A stretch of DNA of 64,000 bases from Paraburkholderia acidisoli (GCF_009789675.1 NZ_CP046916.1:558001-622000), one strand, 5' to 3'; numbered from the stretch's first letter, positions 19,200 through 28,579 are shown. Program-made: numbers and translations. Notes: generated from the sequence alone by a model not told the origin.

Positions 19200-20086
19200 G
19201 AAATGGAAACGACGCCGCCGTTATTCCAGAGCTGGTTCGTATTGTTCGGGTTGGTGGTCGGCAAACCGGCGCCGCCAGACGAAAGAAGTTGCGCTGCGGT
19301 AACTGATCCAAAATAGACTGGGGCGCCCGTTCCCGATCCGCCCGACACAACAGCCACCGTTCCGCCGTTGTACCAAACCGCCCCGGCAGCAAGTCCCATA
19401 GGACTGGTTGGATAGTTCAGGGGAGCCGACATCCACAACACGCCGCCATCGTTATAGAAACTGATGGCCTTGAACTCGAAGTTGTACTGGAACGGAACCG
19501 AAACCAGTCGCGCGTTGATCAGTTCCTGAAGCGCGGTAAAGACCGCATCGTCGAAGGAAGTGATCGTGAACGTGTTGCCCGATACCGTGATCGACGGCGG
19601 ATTGTCCAGAACTGCATAATCCGAACCGTTCGCACCGTTGATGAATCGGCTAACACGATTCTTCAACCATCCCATCGTGAACATCTGTCCGTCGCCGCGG
19701 TACAGGTTCCACGTCATCATCCGTTTGTAGATATCGTCGGATGCGGTCTGCGCTGTGCCTGATGAGGAATAGCTCAGGTAGTTGTATGGGACAGTGTTGT
19801 AGGCGAAGGCGTCATAGCCTGCGGTGATAGTTGTCGTTTGTGTTGAGAGAACCGGGCGCGATATGCCGTAAATCCCCTGTCCAATCCAGTCAAGCAGCGT
19901 ACCTGTGATGTTGGGCGAAGTGTAAAGCCCAAGCGGGGTATTGTTGAACCACGACAAGTAACCTTGTGCGAGGCTGTTATAGCTGTCAACAAAAGCCTGA
20001 ATACTCGAATCATCGAAGTATTGCTGGTACAGGTAGGCGGGAATAACCTGCTGGAGAGGCTGCACAGCAAATGATTCGAGTTGCAT
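19196..20086 (-). CDS. baseplate-distal tail protein
   Basis: 296 residues directly after the baseplate J gene, the position of the gpI-type/tail-protein-I or related baseplate-to-fibre connector in contractile phages. The N-terminal 200 residues are mixed alpha/beta; the C-terminal part has three WYNGG/FYNDGG/WNNGG repeats (SFYNDGGVLW, AVWYNGGTVA, QLWNNGGVVS), a motif also at the end of the 17742-18137 protein. Function inferred from position. Confidence 0.65.
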   Translation of the reverse strand: MQLESFAVQPLQQVIPAYLYQQYFDDSSIQAFVDSYNSLAQGYLSWFNNTPLGLYTSPNITGTLLDWIGQGIYGISRPVLSTQTTTITAGYDAFAYNTVPYNYLSYSSSGTAQTASDDIYKRMMTWNLYRGDGQMFTMGWLKNRVSRFINGANGSDYAVLDNPPSITVSGNTFTITSFDDAVFTALQELINARLVSVPFQYNFEFKAISFYNDGGVLWMSAPLNYPTSPMGLAAGAVWYNGGTVAVVSGGSGTGAPVYFGSVTAAQLLSSGGAGLPTTNPNNTNQLWNNGGVVSIS

Positions 20087-20089
20087 GCA

Positions 20090-21526
20090 TCACCCCTGAA
20101 CAACAGTAACGCCGGACGCGCTCGCAGAAAAGACGCTCTCGGGATCGCCAGCTATGATGCTGGTGCCAGCACTCGGACTTACTGTCACGCCGTTGATCTG
20201 AACGACATATTGAAGTGTCGTAATGTTGGCCGCCGAGATGACCGAAGCAACAGCACCCTGGAAGGCGGCCGTCATTTCCAGTTCATTGATCGGCTGGCCT
20301 ACATAGATACTGTTGATATACGACTGGATCGCCGGGATAGCTAACTGATTGACCGAATCGCCCGCCGTGAAATTTGGCAGCGTCGTATTCCATGTCACCG
20401 CTACCGTAACGATCTGCGTGGGCGGATTGACGAACGGAATGTTGTACGTATCTGGATTCTGGAATAACGATACGTTCACATTTCTCGGATTGGGTGAGAA
20501 CGTCGCGCCACCTGTATAGGCTCCGAACGCGCTCCCATTCGTGCTGGTGGTGATCGTGTCACCACTTATCGAGCGGACAATCGACACCACTGTGTATGTG
20601 CCGTTGTATGCGGTTGGCGTCGCCCCCGATACTGTAAATGTCTGCCCAACAGTGAAGTTGGTTGTCAGGTTTGTCGTCACGACGACTGGGCTCGCCGCTG
20701 TCATGCCGCTGATGGAAAGCTGCGAGCCTTGCAGCGTTGCGATATCGCCTACACCTTGCAGGATCGCGTTTGCTACGGCATAGGCATCGCCACCGCCACA
20801 CACGATTCGCCAGCCGCCAGTTGCCTGCTGGATAGAAACAAGCCGAGCCTGAACGCCGGTTACTTTCTCAAGCAGCGTCTTGAGATATGCGGGCGATCCG
20901 ACCGAAGCGACGACACCGGCTTGCAAGACGCGCGCACGATAGTCTTGCGGACTTTCCGCACTACTGGCTGGCGTGCCTGCTTCTGGGTTCGTGACCGTGA
21001 TCGCATAGCCAGTCGGAACCGAAGTGATAATCTGATTGACCGAACCCGCTGGAATGGCAAAAGTGCCGCTATTGGTGGCGACGGCAAAGAGTTGGGCGCT
21101 TACGCCGCCAGTCTGAATGACGCCGCCGTCTTGCAGCTTGTATTGATTCGTCCCGTCGCCGACTACGAAACCCGGCTGGAACACGTATCCTGCGGGTCCA
21201 GCGAACTGAACATAGACGCTCGCGTTGGCACTGACGCCTTGTTCAATCCCGAATTGAACGCCGAGTTGCGCGAGAACCGAGGCATTTGCGCCATAAGGCG
21301 TAACGCTGGAAATGCAATCAACGCGCGCACGGTCAATCGCGACTAGCGCACCGGTCGCCGTCGAGGAAATGTCCTCAATCAGAAGGCCCGGAAGGTTTGC
21401 GGTATAGTCGGGGACTTCTGCGGCGACGCCATTGATGAGCGCTGCGTTCAGCGTAGCGGGCGGCGTGGTTTGCGGGCCTGCCGCGGTCATCACCAGCGGA
21501 ACATTCGTAGGCGTGATCGTGGTCAT
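20090..21526 (-). CDS. baseplate J-like protein
   Basis: 478 residues. LPGLLIEDISSTATGALVAI and the QGVSANASVYVQFAGPAG / AGTPASSAESPQDYRARVLQ order are those of the baseplate_J family, part of the wedge that triggers sheath contraction. A module of about 75 residues is inserted between about 265 and 345 (VGQTFTVSGATPTAYNGTYT); a similar module is in the sheath. Start overlaps the gp25-position gene by GTGA/ATGA-type coupling. Confidence 0.85.
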   Translation of the reverse strand: MTTITPTNVPLVMTAAGPQTTPPATLNAALINGVAAEVPDYTANLPGLLIEDISSTATGALVAIDRARVDCISSVTPYGANASVLAQLGVQFGIEQGVSANASVYVQFAGPAGYVFQPGFVVGDGTNQYKLQDGGVIQTGGVSAQLFAVATNSGTFAIPAGSVNQIITSVPTGYAITVTNPEAGTPASSAESPQDYRARVLQAGVVASVGSPAYLKTLLEKVTGVQARLVSIQQATGGWRIVCGGGDAYAVANAILQGVGDIATLQGSQLSISGMTAASPVVVTTNLTTNFTVGQTFTVSGATPTAYNGTYTVVSIVRSISGDTITTSTNGSAFGAYTGGATFSPNPRNVNVSLFQNPDTYNIPFVNPPTQIVTVAVTWNTTLPNFTAGDSVNQLAIPAIQSYINSIYVGQPINELEMTAAFQGAVASVISAANITTLQYVVQINGVTVSPSAGTSIIAGDPESVFSASASGVTVVQG

Positions 21527-21870
21527 GTCGCGACGGTGGTGTTAAGAATGGCCCCTGATGGGCACAAGGCCGTAATGTTGTACTGCGGCGGATTGCTGCC
21601 AACGACGCGGACGATCGTTAGGGTCGCGAAATATTGGGCATACTGTTGTTGCAAACTTTGTACGTAGAAGTCGGGGTTGACTTGCGTAAGGATCGTTTGC
21701 TGCTGCGGGATTCCCGTATTGGAGTAAAAGGGGCTTTCCCCGAGATTGAGCTTGATCGCCTGACACAGCGCCGTAAGGTAGCAATTGCTGTTAAATCCTG
21801 CTGAATCGGTGGTGACTGCTACCCATTGATATGTGCCATCTGAAGAATACTGTCGCCCCCAAACTCTCAT
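21523..21870 (-). CDS. baseplate wedge-position protein
   Basis: 115 residues starting MRVWGRQYSSDGTYQWVAVT. It sits just before baseplate J and overlaps it by 4 bp, the usual place of the gp25/W-type wedge subunit. I do not see the lysozyme-like gp25 signature clearly, so the role rests on synteny. Confidence 0.6.
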   Translation of the reverse strand: MRVWGRQYSSDGTYQWVAVTTDSAGFNSNCYLTALCQAIKLNLGESPFYSNTGIPQQQTILTQVNPDFYVQSLQQQYAQYFATLTIVRVVGSNPPQYNITALCPSGAILNTTVAT

Positions 21871-21881
21871 AATGCGTACCT

Positions 21882-22526
21882 ATGTCTGAATCGCATTCAT
21901 CGCCTTCTTTGACTCATGAGAGTCTTTGCGCGCTATCGCACAATCACCTTGTGATCGTGCTATTTGTAAATAGCCGGTCGGCGGCGTTTGATCTTGCAAT
22001 TGATGTGGCGAAGCGCGCGCCGTTATTCGAAGTGCGCGATCTGGAATCGATCAGAATCTATGCGGCGGGATTTGCGCGTAGCTTCGAAGGTGCCATTCTG
22101 GCGATGGACTTGATTCACTATGTTCGAGGCTGGAAGGGGACGCACTTCTATGCGCGTGGCCGCATGGTGATCGGTGAGATGAAACAGGCTTACGATGTTG
22201 AAGCGGTGCTTCAATGCTTCATGGATTCATGCAAAACGGATGATTGGCGCGCGCACTGTCAGCGCACCATTGATTCGCCATATTTCCCGATTCACTTGCG
22301 CACGAAATTCGAATACATTCATCCGATGTTTCGCCATATCACAGCTGCTTCGGATGAAGGGAATTTCCTTTTTCCTTGCTCTTACATGCTTCAATGGTTT
22401 GAGGCGCAACCGGATCATCCATCATCCGTCACAGACCAGATTCAGGCCGAGGGCGTCGCCAAGATGTGCGATATATGCCCCAGATTTAACCCGAACGATT
22501 TCCAGTCACTGAGAGAAGAAAAATGA
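21882..22526 (+). CDS. moron protein of unknown function, opposite to the tail operon
   Basis: 214 residues, rich in aromatics, Cys and His (HYVRGWKGTHFYARGRMVIG; KMCDICPRFNPNDFQ near the end). Contains no transmembrane segment. Encoded on the plus strand in the middle of the leftward baseplate operon, only 11 bp from the divergent baseplate start, and more AT-rich than its neighbours. Such insertions are typically expressed in the lysogen. Stop overlaps the next gene by ATGA. Confidence 0.75.
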   Translation: MSESHSSPSLTHESLCALSHNHLVIVLFVNSRSAAFDLAIDVAKRAPLFEVRDLESIRIYAAGFARSFEGAILAMDLIHYVRGWKGTHFYARGRMVIGEMKQAYDVEAVLQCFMDSCKTDDWRAHCQRTIDSPYFPIHLRTKFEYIHPMFRHITAASDEGNFLFPCSYMLQWFEAQPDHPSSVTDQIQAEGVAKMCDICPRFNPNDFQSLREEK

Positions 22527-22708
22527 CCCAGACCATTCAAAGAACCGGGAAACCCTACAAGGCGCTCATCCTTTTGGGCCAGCTTTCCATGCTGGCTTCC
22601 CCATTCCTATTTTTCACGCATCACGGTGCTATGTCCGCTGCCGCTCTGATTACTGGGCTCGTCGTCTACTGGCTCGGTAAAATCGGTGCCTGGTGGAATA
22701 ACGGCTAG
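22523..22708 (+). CDS. small membrane protein, partner of the moron gene
   Basis: 61 residues with two hydrophobic segments (ALILLGQLSMLASPFLFFTH and ALITGLVVYWLGKIGAWW). ATGA overlap with the preceding gene means the two are made together. Two-gene cassettes with a soluble protein and a small membrane protein are common in superinfection exclusion or defence; here that is only a hypothesis. Confidence 0.7.
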   Translation: MTQTIQRTGKPYKALILLGQLSMLASPFLFFTHHGAMSAAALITGLVVYWLGKIGAWWNNG

Positions 22709-23361
22709 TTCTGCATGGGATCGGTGACGCCACCGCCGTTCTGCACATTGCCGTGATTGTGTTCATTCACCGCGCCATTAGGTAGTACAACGTCTGGCGC
22801 CTTGATTGGCAGGGTAGATACCGCCTGAGTTCCGCCCCATGTGAATGTCTGGCCGCCAACTGTCAACGTAATTCCTGAAGCGTTGACAACGAGCGTGGTC
22901 GACTCGCAGGTGATTGTGGTTCCATCCGTATTGGTCACGATCGACGATGCGCCAGCAGTCGTCCTCAGTATCGTGCCATTCGGACCTTGAATCTGGGCTG
23001 CGTTCGGATCAATGGGGGAGAACGATTTATTCCCCACTGGCACGAAAACGAGTGCCGTCAGGTTACCGCGCTGACGGAAATCGGCATTGCCGCCGCCAAG
23101 CCCCGATATCCCGCCCAAATATGCGTCCGCAGGCATAGTCATGCCCTCGTCGCCAATCTGCGTGGGCTCGGTGAGCCATTGACTTTCCGCCTTCGGTATC
23201 GTGATGGGCGGCAAAGTCCATGGCGTAGTGTCCATCTGGAACTCAACCGTAACGATCTTGCCAGTTACGCTTGTCACCCGACAGGGTAACGCTCTACCCA
23301 AACTTTTAATGGCCTGCTGGGCTCGGGTTATCGCAACCTGATTGAGATTACCACGAGCCAA
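22705..23361 (-). CDS. baseplate spike protein (gpV/gp45/gp138-like)
   Basis: 218 residues. N-terminal OB-like part (ALPCRVTSVTGKIVTVEFQM, PIGDEGMT-like), central beta region (GPNGTILRTTAGASSIVTNT) and a C-terminal tip with EHNHGNV, the HxH iron-binding tip typical of membrane-piercing spikes. It forms the trimeric needle at the tip of the tail tube. Confidence 0.82.
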   Translation of the reverse strand: MARGNLNQVAITRAQQAIKSLGRALPCRVTSVTGKIVTVEFQMDTTPWTLPPITIPKAESQWLTEPTQIGDEGMTMPADAYLGGISGLGGGNADFRQRGNLTALVFVPVGNKSFSPIDPNAAQIQGPNGTILRTTAGASSIVTNTDGTTITCESTTLVVNASGITLTVGGQTFTWGGTQAVSTLPIKAPDVVLPNGAVNEHNHGNVQNGGGVTDPMQN

Positions 23362-23380
23362 AGTTTGGAAAAATCGTCAC

Positions 23381-24375
23381 TCATGGGCTATTCGTTATGC
23401 ATTTGATGACGGTTACCCACGATGACCCATCGGCTGAGCGATACGATCCAATATGGCGCAACTCTGAAACGGAAAACGTCCCGGAATGCTGTTTGATAAT
23501 TGCTGCTCGACGGATACGATTGCGCAGTTGTTCCCACAATTCCGGACTAGCGCTCGCCAAAGCTGGGCCGCTAGCGCTGGAATATGTCAGTTGCGGCATC
23601 CGGATGGTAGAGCCAAGTTGAATATCGTGCCGCAATATCAACTTGCAGATCATCGTGTTGACATCAATCAGGTCGGCTGACCGACAAAATCGTTGAAAGA
23701 CAACTGGATCGCGTTGGGTAGATACGTGCTATCCCAAACGAAAAATTGACCGTTCTGACAGGTCAGATTGACGCCGCTATAGGTCGGACCGACAAAATAG
23801 CTTTGTGTCACACCCTTGATGCACTGGCACAACTCCTGGAGCGTTGAGCAAAAATGAATCTCGTCGAAATCCTGCACGAGTTGCGACGTGACGTTCGCAG
23901 TGAACGGAAGCGCTGGATAGGCAACGGATAATGTTTGCTGAAGGGCGTCCGAAAGGGTTTGCCCCGCCTGCCAGTTCAAGACCAGATTGCCGGGATTCGA
24001 TAGGGTATAGATAGACGGCGAGATCACGAGATCCAGCCGCATATCGACGCCTTCCCAGTTGCCGTAAGCCTGAAACACCGTCCCGGCTACCAGCAACCCA
24101 GCCTGCTGTGGATTAGCAAGCGGAAGTCCCGCCTGCATGCCGCCGCTCATGCTGAATTGCATCCCGGTAAATTGCTGAGCCTGGGATAGATCAGCCAGCG
24201 AAACACCGTGAATCGTGACGGTGAACAACTGCGGCGAAGTCGCGAAATCCTGAACCTGACAATCGAACTCGATATCAAGCGCGCTCGGGTCAAACGTACC
24301 GCCGGGATGAGAGGTCCATGTTCGTATCGGTTGCGTGGCGCCATCGGGCGTGAGCGTGATCGAATAAAACCTCAC
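23381..24375 (-). pseudogene. baseplate hub protein, one frameshift
   Basis: Two frames: MRFYSITLTPDGATQPIRTW to SFNDFVGQPT, then DVNTMICKLILRHDIQLGST to the stop. Adding one G at 23666-23672 gives GQPTWIDVN and a continuous protein of about 331 residues. The pattern fits hub proteins of Bcep-type and related myophages, which connect tail tube and spike. Lies between the spike and tape-measure genes as expected. Confidence 0.72.
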
Positions 24376-24650
24376 GGCGAAACCTCGAAGTTACCCGTAT
24401 CTTCTCGCCAAAGGATCGTCGAAGTCGTGAAAATGCCCGGCGCGAGCGGGATATCGTAGTCAAGCGGGGAGCCAACAAGCGGGCCGTTCCAGACCACATT
24501 TGCAAGTTGATCCTGCAACGTGAAATACCAGCGTTGCGCATAGACGTTCCACGTCACCGATCCAGTGTATGACGCGCTATCAAGCGTAAAGACGTAGGAA
24601 AAGGGTGGCGATGCTGAGTTGTTCAGCGTGAGCGCAACCAGTGTCGTCAT
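24372..24650 (-). CDS. small baseplate-hub-adjacent protein
   Basis: 92 residues (NVYAQRWYFTLQDQLANVVW in the middle). Overlaps the hub gene by ATGA. Small beta-rich proteins of this size and position are conserved in related contractile phages; role probably in hub assembly, from synteny only. Confidence 0.65.
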   Translation of the reverse strand: MTTLVALTLNNSASPPFSYVFTLDSASYTGSVTWNVYAQRWYFTLQDQLANVVWNGPLVGSPLDYDIPLAPGIFTTSTILWREDTGNFEVSP

Positions 24651-24651
24651 A

Positions 24652-25389
24652 TCATTGCGCCACGAAATTATTTACGGCAGCCGTGATTCCATTGATGCCT
24701 TGCGCTGCACCTTGCGCTGCGGAGCCTATAGCGGTTGCCGCGCTCGACCAGATTGATGTTCCAGCCAGACCGGAGGGCGAAATCTGCTGCCCGCCGCTGA
24801 GCTTCGACATCAATGAATTTTGAGCGGATTGCGTATCGGAAAGGGAGACAAGCGGCTGGAAGAAATCCCATTGGAACTGCACCATCTGTTGCTTACCCAT
24901 CTCGCCGCTCGTGACATCAGTGATGTTGTTGAGCAAACAATTTAGATAAATGTGTGCTGGCGTTGCAATGTGGAAAGTACCGCCCGCTGCCACGTGTGAT
25001 TCAATGGAACTTCGCAGCGCCTCGAAGATCGCCAGTTTCGTCAGATAGCCGCCCGTATCCTGAACGGGCGCATACATGACGAGAGAAATGTTTTTAGGCT
25101 GCTTGATGACGGCATTCGCTGCGACAAACTGGTTTGCGAAGGGATATGTCGCAACCGTATTTGCCACTAGCGTGCTACCGGGTGCGGGAACGAATCGCGC
25201 GAACGGCTCGTTGTTTCCCGACAAAACACCTTGTGCGAGCGCCGCCAGTTGCCCGGTCAGTCCGATGATTGGCATCATGCCGCCCAACGAATTCGCTACG
25301 ATCCCGCCATTCAGAATAATAGGAGATATTTGAAAGGCAAGATCGTATGCGAAACTAAACGCTGACTGAGAGACGGTAGAAATGCTCAT
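24652..25389 (-). CDS. baseplate/tail protein downstream of the tape measure
   Basis: 245 residues. Central alpha/beta region (ISLVMYAPVQDTGGYLTKLA, then THIATPAHIYLNCLLNNITD-like) and an Ala/Gly-rich C-terminus. Start overlaps the inferred original tape-measure stop by ATGA. Conserved position between tape measure and hub suggests a tail-tip or hub component. Family not recognised. Confidence 0.7.
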   Translation of the reverse strand: MSISTVSQSAFSFAYDLAFQISPIILNGGIVANSLGGMMPIIGLTGQLAALAQGVLSGNNEPFARFVPAPGSTLVANTVATYPFANQFVAANAVIKQPKNISLVMYAPVQDTGGYLTKLAIFEALRSSIESHVAAGGTFHIATPAHIYLNCLLNNITDVTSGEMGKQQMVQFQWDFFQPLVSLSDTQSAQNSLMSKLSGGQQISPSGLAGTSIWSSAATAIGSAAQGAAQGINGITAAVNNFVAQ

Positions 25390-27259
25390 TGGGCTGCGGC
25401 CGCATTATTTGGACCGCCACCCGGGCGGCGGTACTATTTTGAACGGTCACGCGAACATTCTGCTTTTGGGAATTGAGAATTTTCGCGATCTTGATGTAGT
25501 CCATCGATTCCGCGGGCAAGCCCTTCTGCCAGTTAGCGCCGTTTTGGGCAATCGTCTTGTCGACATTACGGCCCCAGTCGTAGGCGGCCAGCGCCTTAGC
25601 TATATCGCCCTGGTAGCGCTTGGACAGGAACCCCATATAGGCGCCCCCTGATTTCGCTTCGTCCATGAAATTCCAGCGATCGCCGCCTTTGCCCCAGTCC
25701 TTCCACGCGGCTCCTGTGAATTGAAGATCGCCAATTGCCTGATCGCCATTTCGCAGGACGGGCCCAACCAGATTTTTCCCTTCACTGGATTCTTTCGCCC
25801 ACATTGCTTCCAGTGTACCTGCGGGCAAACCGTTCTTCGCGTCCATCTCGGCAAGAACAGCGCGAGGGTCTGACGGCATGTTCAGCTTGTGACGGGTATA
25901 TCCAAGCGCCTTGTCAGCGAAAGATACGCCGCCGTATCCGCGAACTTGCCCCCGCGTCTCCCGCTGCACCTCATCAGGATCCAGACCGGGATTGACAGGA
26001 ATTGATGCTGGATTCGTCGACGACGAAGGGCTTGTGTCAATGCCCAAGAATCTTGCCGCCTTGCGCATGGCTCCGGCCACTGCGGCAACGAGCCCAGCGA
26101 AGTCCTTCATGTCCTGCTGGAACTGGCTCGATCCGAGATACTTCGTGAAGCCGTTGATGCCGTCTTCAAGTGCGTTCAGATTGGCGGGCGTGAAGATTTG
26201 ATCAATAAGGACCGTTACATCCTTGCCAACTGCATCTGCAAAATGCTGAAGCGGACCAGCAAGGTCCGAAAGCTTATTCGTAAGATGCGTCTCGATGAAG
26301 TTTCCGGCATCCTTGATCTGTCGAAGGAAACCATACCAAGCATCGGTGTTGCGATCGCTTACGTTAAATCGCCCTTGATCTGAACCGTACTGGGCTGCGG
26401 CTCTTTGAAGTTCCGCAAGAGGCGTATTACCCAATTGCTTCATCAAATTAAGATTGAAGCCCGACTGGGTGAAGCCGGTAGATTGCAGGACTTCTGCGGT
26501 ACGCATGGAAGCGGGCGTATTCACCCACCAGTTATGCGCACGAATAGCGAGGTTAGCAGCTAGTTGACCGGGGTCTTCGCCCGCCACCTGGCCCATATTC
26601 TCGCCTGCCGCGCGAGCAAGCCACATCCGACCAGAAAAGCTGCTCTGCGCGCTTGATATCGAGCCCAACACCCCCGGGTCAAGATATCGCGTCCCGAAGT
26701 CCTGATTGAACGCAGTCAACTGGCCCGGTGTCATACCCAGTCCGCGAGCGCTGCGTTGTGTATCGACCGCCGACGATGCAAGGTCTTTCAGACCGATGCC
26801 GCTTAGCAATCCACCCAAGCCCGCCAGACTTCCGCCGAGGGCACCAAGACGCATGAGGAAACTACCGAGCCCGAAAATCTCGTGAGCGAACTCGCTGGCC
26901 CCCTTTTTTAGCTCCTTCATGTGCTTTTCGCTGCGCTCAGCCTGATCAGCGAAAGATTTTTGAGCCGTCACGTTTTTCGTGAGGCTTTCCAGGAGCGCGT
27001 TGTTCGCAGCGCTTGCCTTGCGAATTTCACGGGAGATGATTTCCGATTGCGTCGCAGCGATTAGCAGGAATTCTTTTGATGCCTTGGAAGCATCGGCGAA
27101 ATCCTCCATATCCGCACCGGCATCACCAATGGCGTCGCCAACCTTTTTCCAGTCGTCCGGAGCACTCTCAAGATGCTCCTGATATTCCTGGTAAAGGTCA
27201 AGGAATGACTTGAACTGGGTATCGTCAACCTGGACCTTGATGATTGACGTACTCGACAT
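25355..27259 (-). CDS. tape measure protein with lysozyme-like domain
   Basis: 634 residues as read. N-terminal coiled coil (to about 145), a hydrophobic Gly-rich segment (LMRLGALGGSLAGLGGLLSG), then a C-terminal transglycosylase-like part with the catalytic Glu candidate in MWAKESSEGKNL and AIGDLQFTGAAWKDWG. It sets tail length and may open peptidoglycan at infection. The original stop is probably at 25386: one base seems missing near 25404-25408, and restoring it gives INAAAAQ-stop with an ATGA overlap to the next gene. Confidence 0.85.
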   Translation of the reverse strand: MSSTSIIKVQVDDTQFKSFLDLYQEYQEHLESAPDDWKKVGDAIGDAGADMEDFADASKASKEFLLIAATQSEIISREIRKASAANNALLESLTKNVTAQKSFADQAERSEKHMKELKKGASEFAHEIFGLGSFLMRLGALGGSLAGLGGLLSGIGLKDLASSAVDTQRSARGLGMTPGQLTAFNQDFGTRYLDPGVLGSISSAQSSFSGRMWLARAAGENMGQVAGEDPGQLAANLAIRAHNWWVNTPASMRTAEVLQSTGFTQSGFNLNLMKQLGNTPLAELQRAAAQYGSDQGRFNVSDRNTDAWYGFLRQIKDAGNFIETHLTNKLSDLAGPLQHFADAVGKDVTVLIDQIFTPANLNALEDGINGFTKYLGSSQFQQDMKDFAGLVAAVAGAMRKAARFLGIDTSPSSSTNPASIPVNPGLDPDEVQRETRGQVRGYGGVSFADKALGYTRHKLNMPSDPRAVLAEMDAKNGLPAGTLEAMWAKESSEGKNLVGPVLRNGDQAIGDLQFTGAAWKDWGKGGDRWNFMDEAKSGGAYMGFLSKRYQGDIAKALAAYDWGRNVDKTIAQNGANWQKGLPAESMDYIKIAKILNSQKQNVRVTVQNSTAARVAVQIMRPQPNEHFYRLSVSV

Positions 27260-27261
27260 GT

Positions 27262-28035
27262 TTATCCTTTCAGGGCTTCTATGATGTATCGCTCGCGATG
27301 CTCTCGCGCACTACGAAAAGGGAATTCGTGGCGCTCGGCGAATTCCCGGAATCCCTCGTGCGCGACGTAATTCAGGATGGAACCGAGGATACCGCCTTGT
27401 GCACGGAAGTCGCGGCCTGCGTCAAGTTCGGCAAGGAAGCGAGGTACACCGACAAAGGAGAGGGCGTAGTCGATGCCTTCAGGAAAGTAGCCGTGCTCTG
27501 TCCAATCCGCTTTCGATCTGACTTTTTTGCCATGGACCAGTGGCAGCAGAAAAAAACGATGGACGCTTCCACCTCCTCCCAGTCCTCAGCATCAATTTTC
27601 CCACCGGAGATTGCAAGATCCACCGGAAGCATTTCCCAGCCGCCACTACCCGGGCAAAGAATGGTCGTGAGCCGACGTAGTTCCGCGAAGAACGCTTTAA
27701 CTTCGTCCTCTTTGGGCTTGCCGTTGTCGTCCACGTAACCGCGTTCTTCCGCGTCTCGCAAACCTTCCGCGCGCAACGTTAATGCGGCCACCCGCGGGCC
27801 TGCGGACATCAGATATTGACGACCTTTCCCTTCAAGTGTCGCTTTGGTCGCAGCGAGAAGGGCAAAGTTCTGGTCAAACACAGCCTTGCTGATGGGGGGT
27901 GTGAAAAGCATGGACGCGCACGATATTTTCATGCACGTCCTTTTCTTCGCCCGTTACCTTGTCCTTTTCCTTGCGTGTCACGCGATCCGTGACGACAGGG
28001 AATACGACGTTGAAGTTCTCATCTAAAGAAGCCAT
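27262..28035 (-). CDS. tail assembly chaperone (G/GT type, -1 frameshift)
   Basis: Start at 28035 (MASLDENFNVVFPVVTDRV) has a good ribosome-binding site. A six-C run at 27894-27899 shifts the frame by one base, probably a sequence error; then LFTPPISKAVFDQNFALLAA continues. The zero frame ends at 27372 (G, about 220 residues). A slippery A AAA AAG at 27522-27528 allows a -1 shift to a second frame (ADWTEHGYFPEGIDYA) that stops at 27262, 2 bp before the tape-measure ATG (GT, about 257 residues). Position and signal match the lambda G/GT system. Confidence 0.78.
27522..27528 (-). promoter_or_regulatory. slippery heptamer for -1 ribosomal frameshifting
   Basis: A AAA AAG in the zero frame of the tail chaperone gene, immediately upstream of the tape measure. 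Because single-base errors are frequent here, a lost A (seven to six) cannot be excluded from sequence alone. Confidence 0.65.
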
Positions 28036-28065
28036 CTCAATCCCTTTTTGAGCCCCCGTTTAGAA

Positions 28066-28117
28066 GCTGCGGCAACCGGCAGGGGTCCGGCTTTCGGGTC
28101 GCGTCCCTAGCCGCAGC
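28066..28117 (-). ncRNA. structured intercistronic RNA element
   Basis: GCTGCGGC and GCCGCAGC form a perfect 8-bp closing stem around 36 nt that can fold into two further hairpins (CCGG/CCGG and CGGG/CCC). It starts 7 nt after the tail-tube stop and lies 30 nt before the chaperone start, with no T run. A processing, stability or expression-ratio element is more likely than a terminator. Confidence 0.45.
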
Positions 28118-28123
28118 AAACTA

Positions 28124-28570
28124 TTACGCCGACCAGAGCGATGCGTTGATCGGCATGGAACCACTTAGCACTACGCGCACAACCGGGTCGGTGCCATCAA
28201 AGGCGCCTGGATCAACCGAAACGATCGATGTATCTGTCATCGTCGAGACGGGGAAGGTCGAGGTATCGCTATGCACGTTGACCTGACCGAGATACGTTGC
28301 CGTTTGACCTTGCGTGACCCAGCTTGCGGAAAGCGCCTGCGTGCGCAGCAGATTCATCGTTACGCGTGCCATGACATATGGCTCTGGAGAATTCACAATC
28401 CCGGTGCCTGTGCCGACCTGGCCCGTCCAGTCGCCAGAGAATTCAAGCCTGGCGAATCCCTTCGCCATGTACGGTGCCGTTACGTTGAGCGCCGTATTGC
28501 CGGGAATAATGACCGCAGTTAGGACGCGGTTAAGGACGCCCTGCGCAATCTGAGGGTTTTGAGTTGCCAT
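28124..28570 (-). CDS. tail tube protein
   Basis: 148 residues (MATQNPQIAQGVLNRVLTAV; VVRVVLSGSMPINASLWSA at the end). Size, beta-rich composition and place directly after the sheath and before the chaperone are those of the tail-tube subunit of contractile phages. Call rests on synteny more than on a motif. Confidence 0.75.
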   Translation of the reverse strand: MATQNPQIAQGVLNRVLTAVIIPGNTALNVTAPYMAKGFARLEFSGDWTGQVGTGTGIVNSPEPYVMARVTMNLLRTQALSASWVTQGQTATYLGQVNVHSDTSTFPVSTMTDTSIVSVDPGAFDGTDPVVRVVLSGSMPINASLWSA

Positions 28571-28579
28571 TTATCGTCC

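Noticed and set aside
22227..22418. Minus-strand frame opposite the moron gene
   Set aside because: Shadow frame; the plus-strand gene has a good start, coupled partner and protein-like composition.
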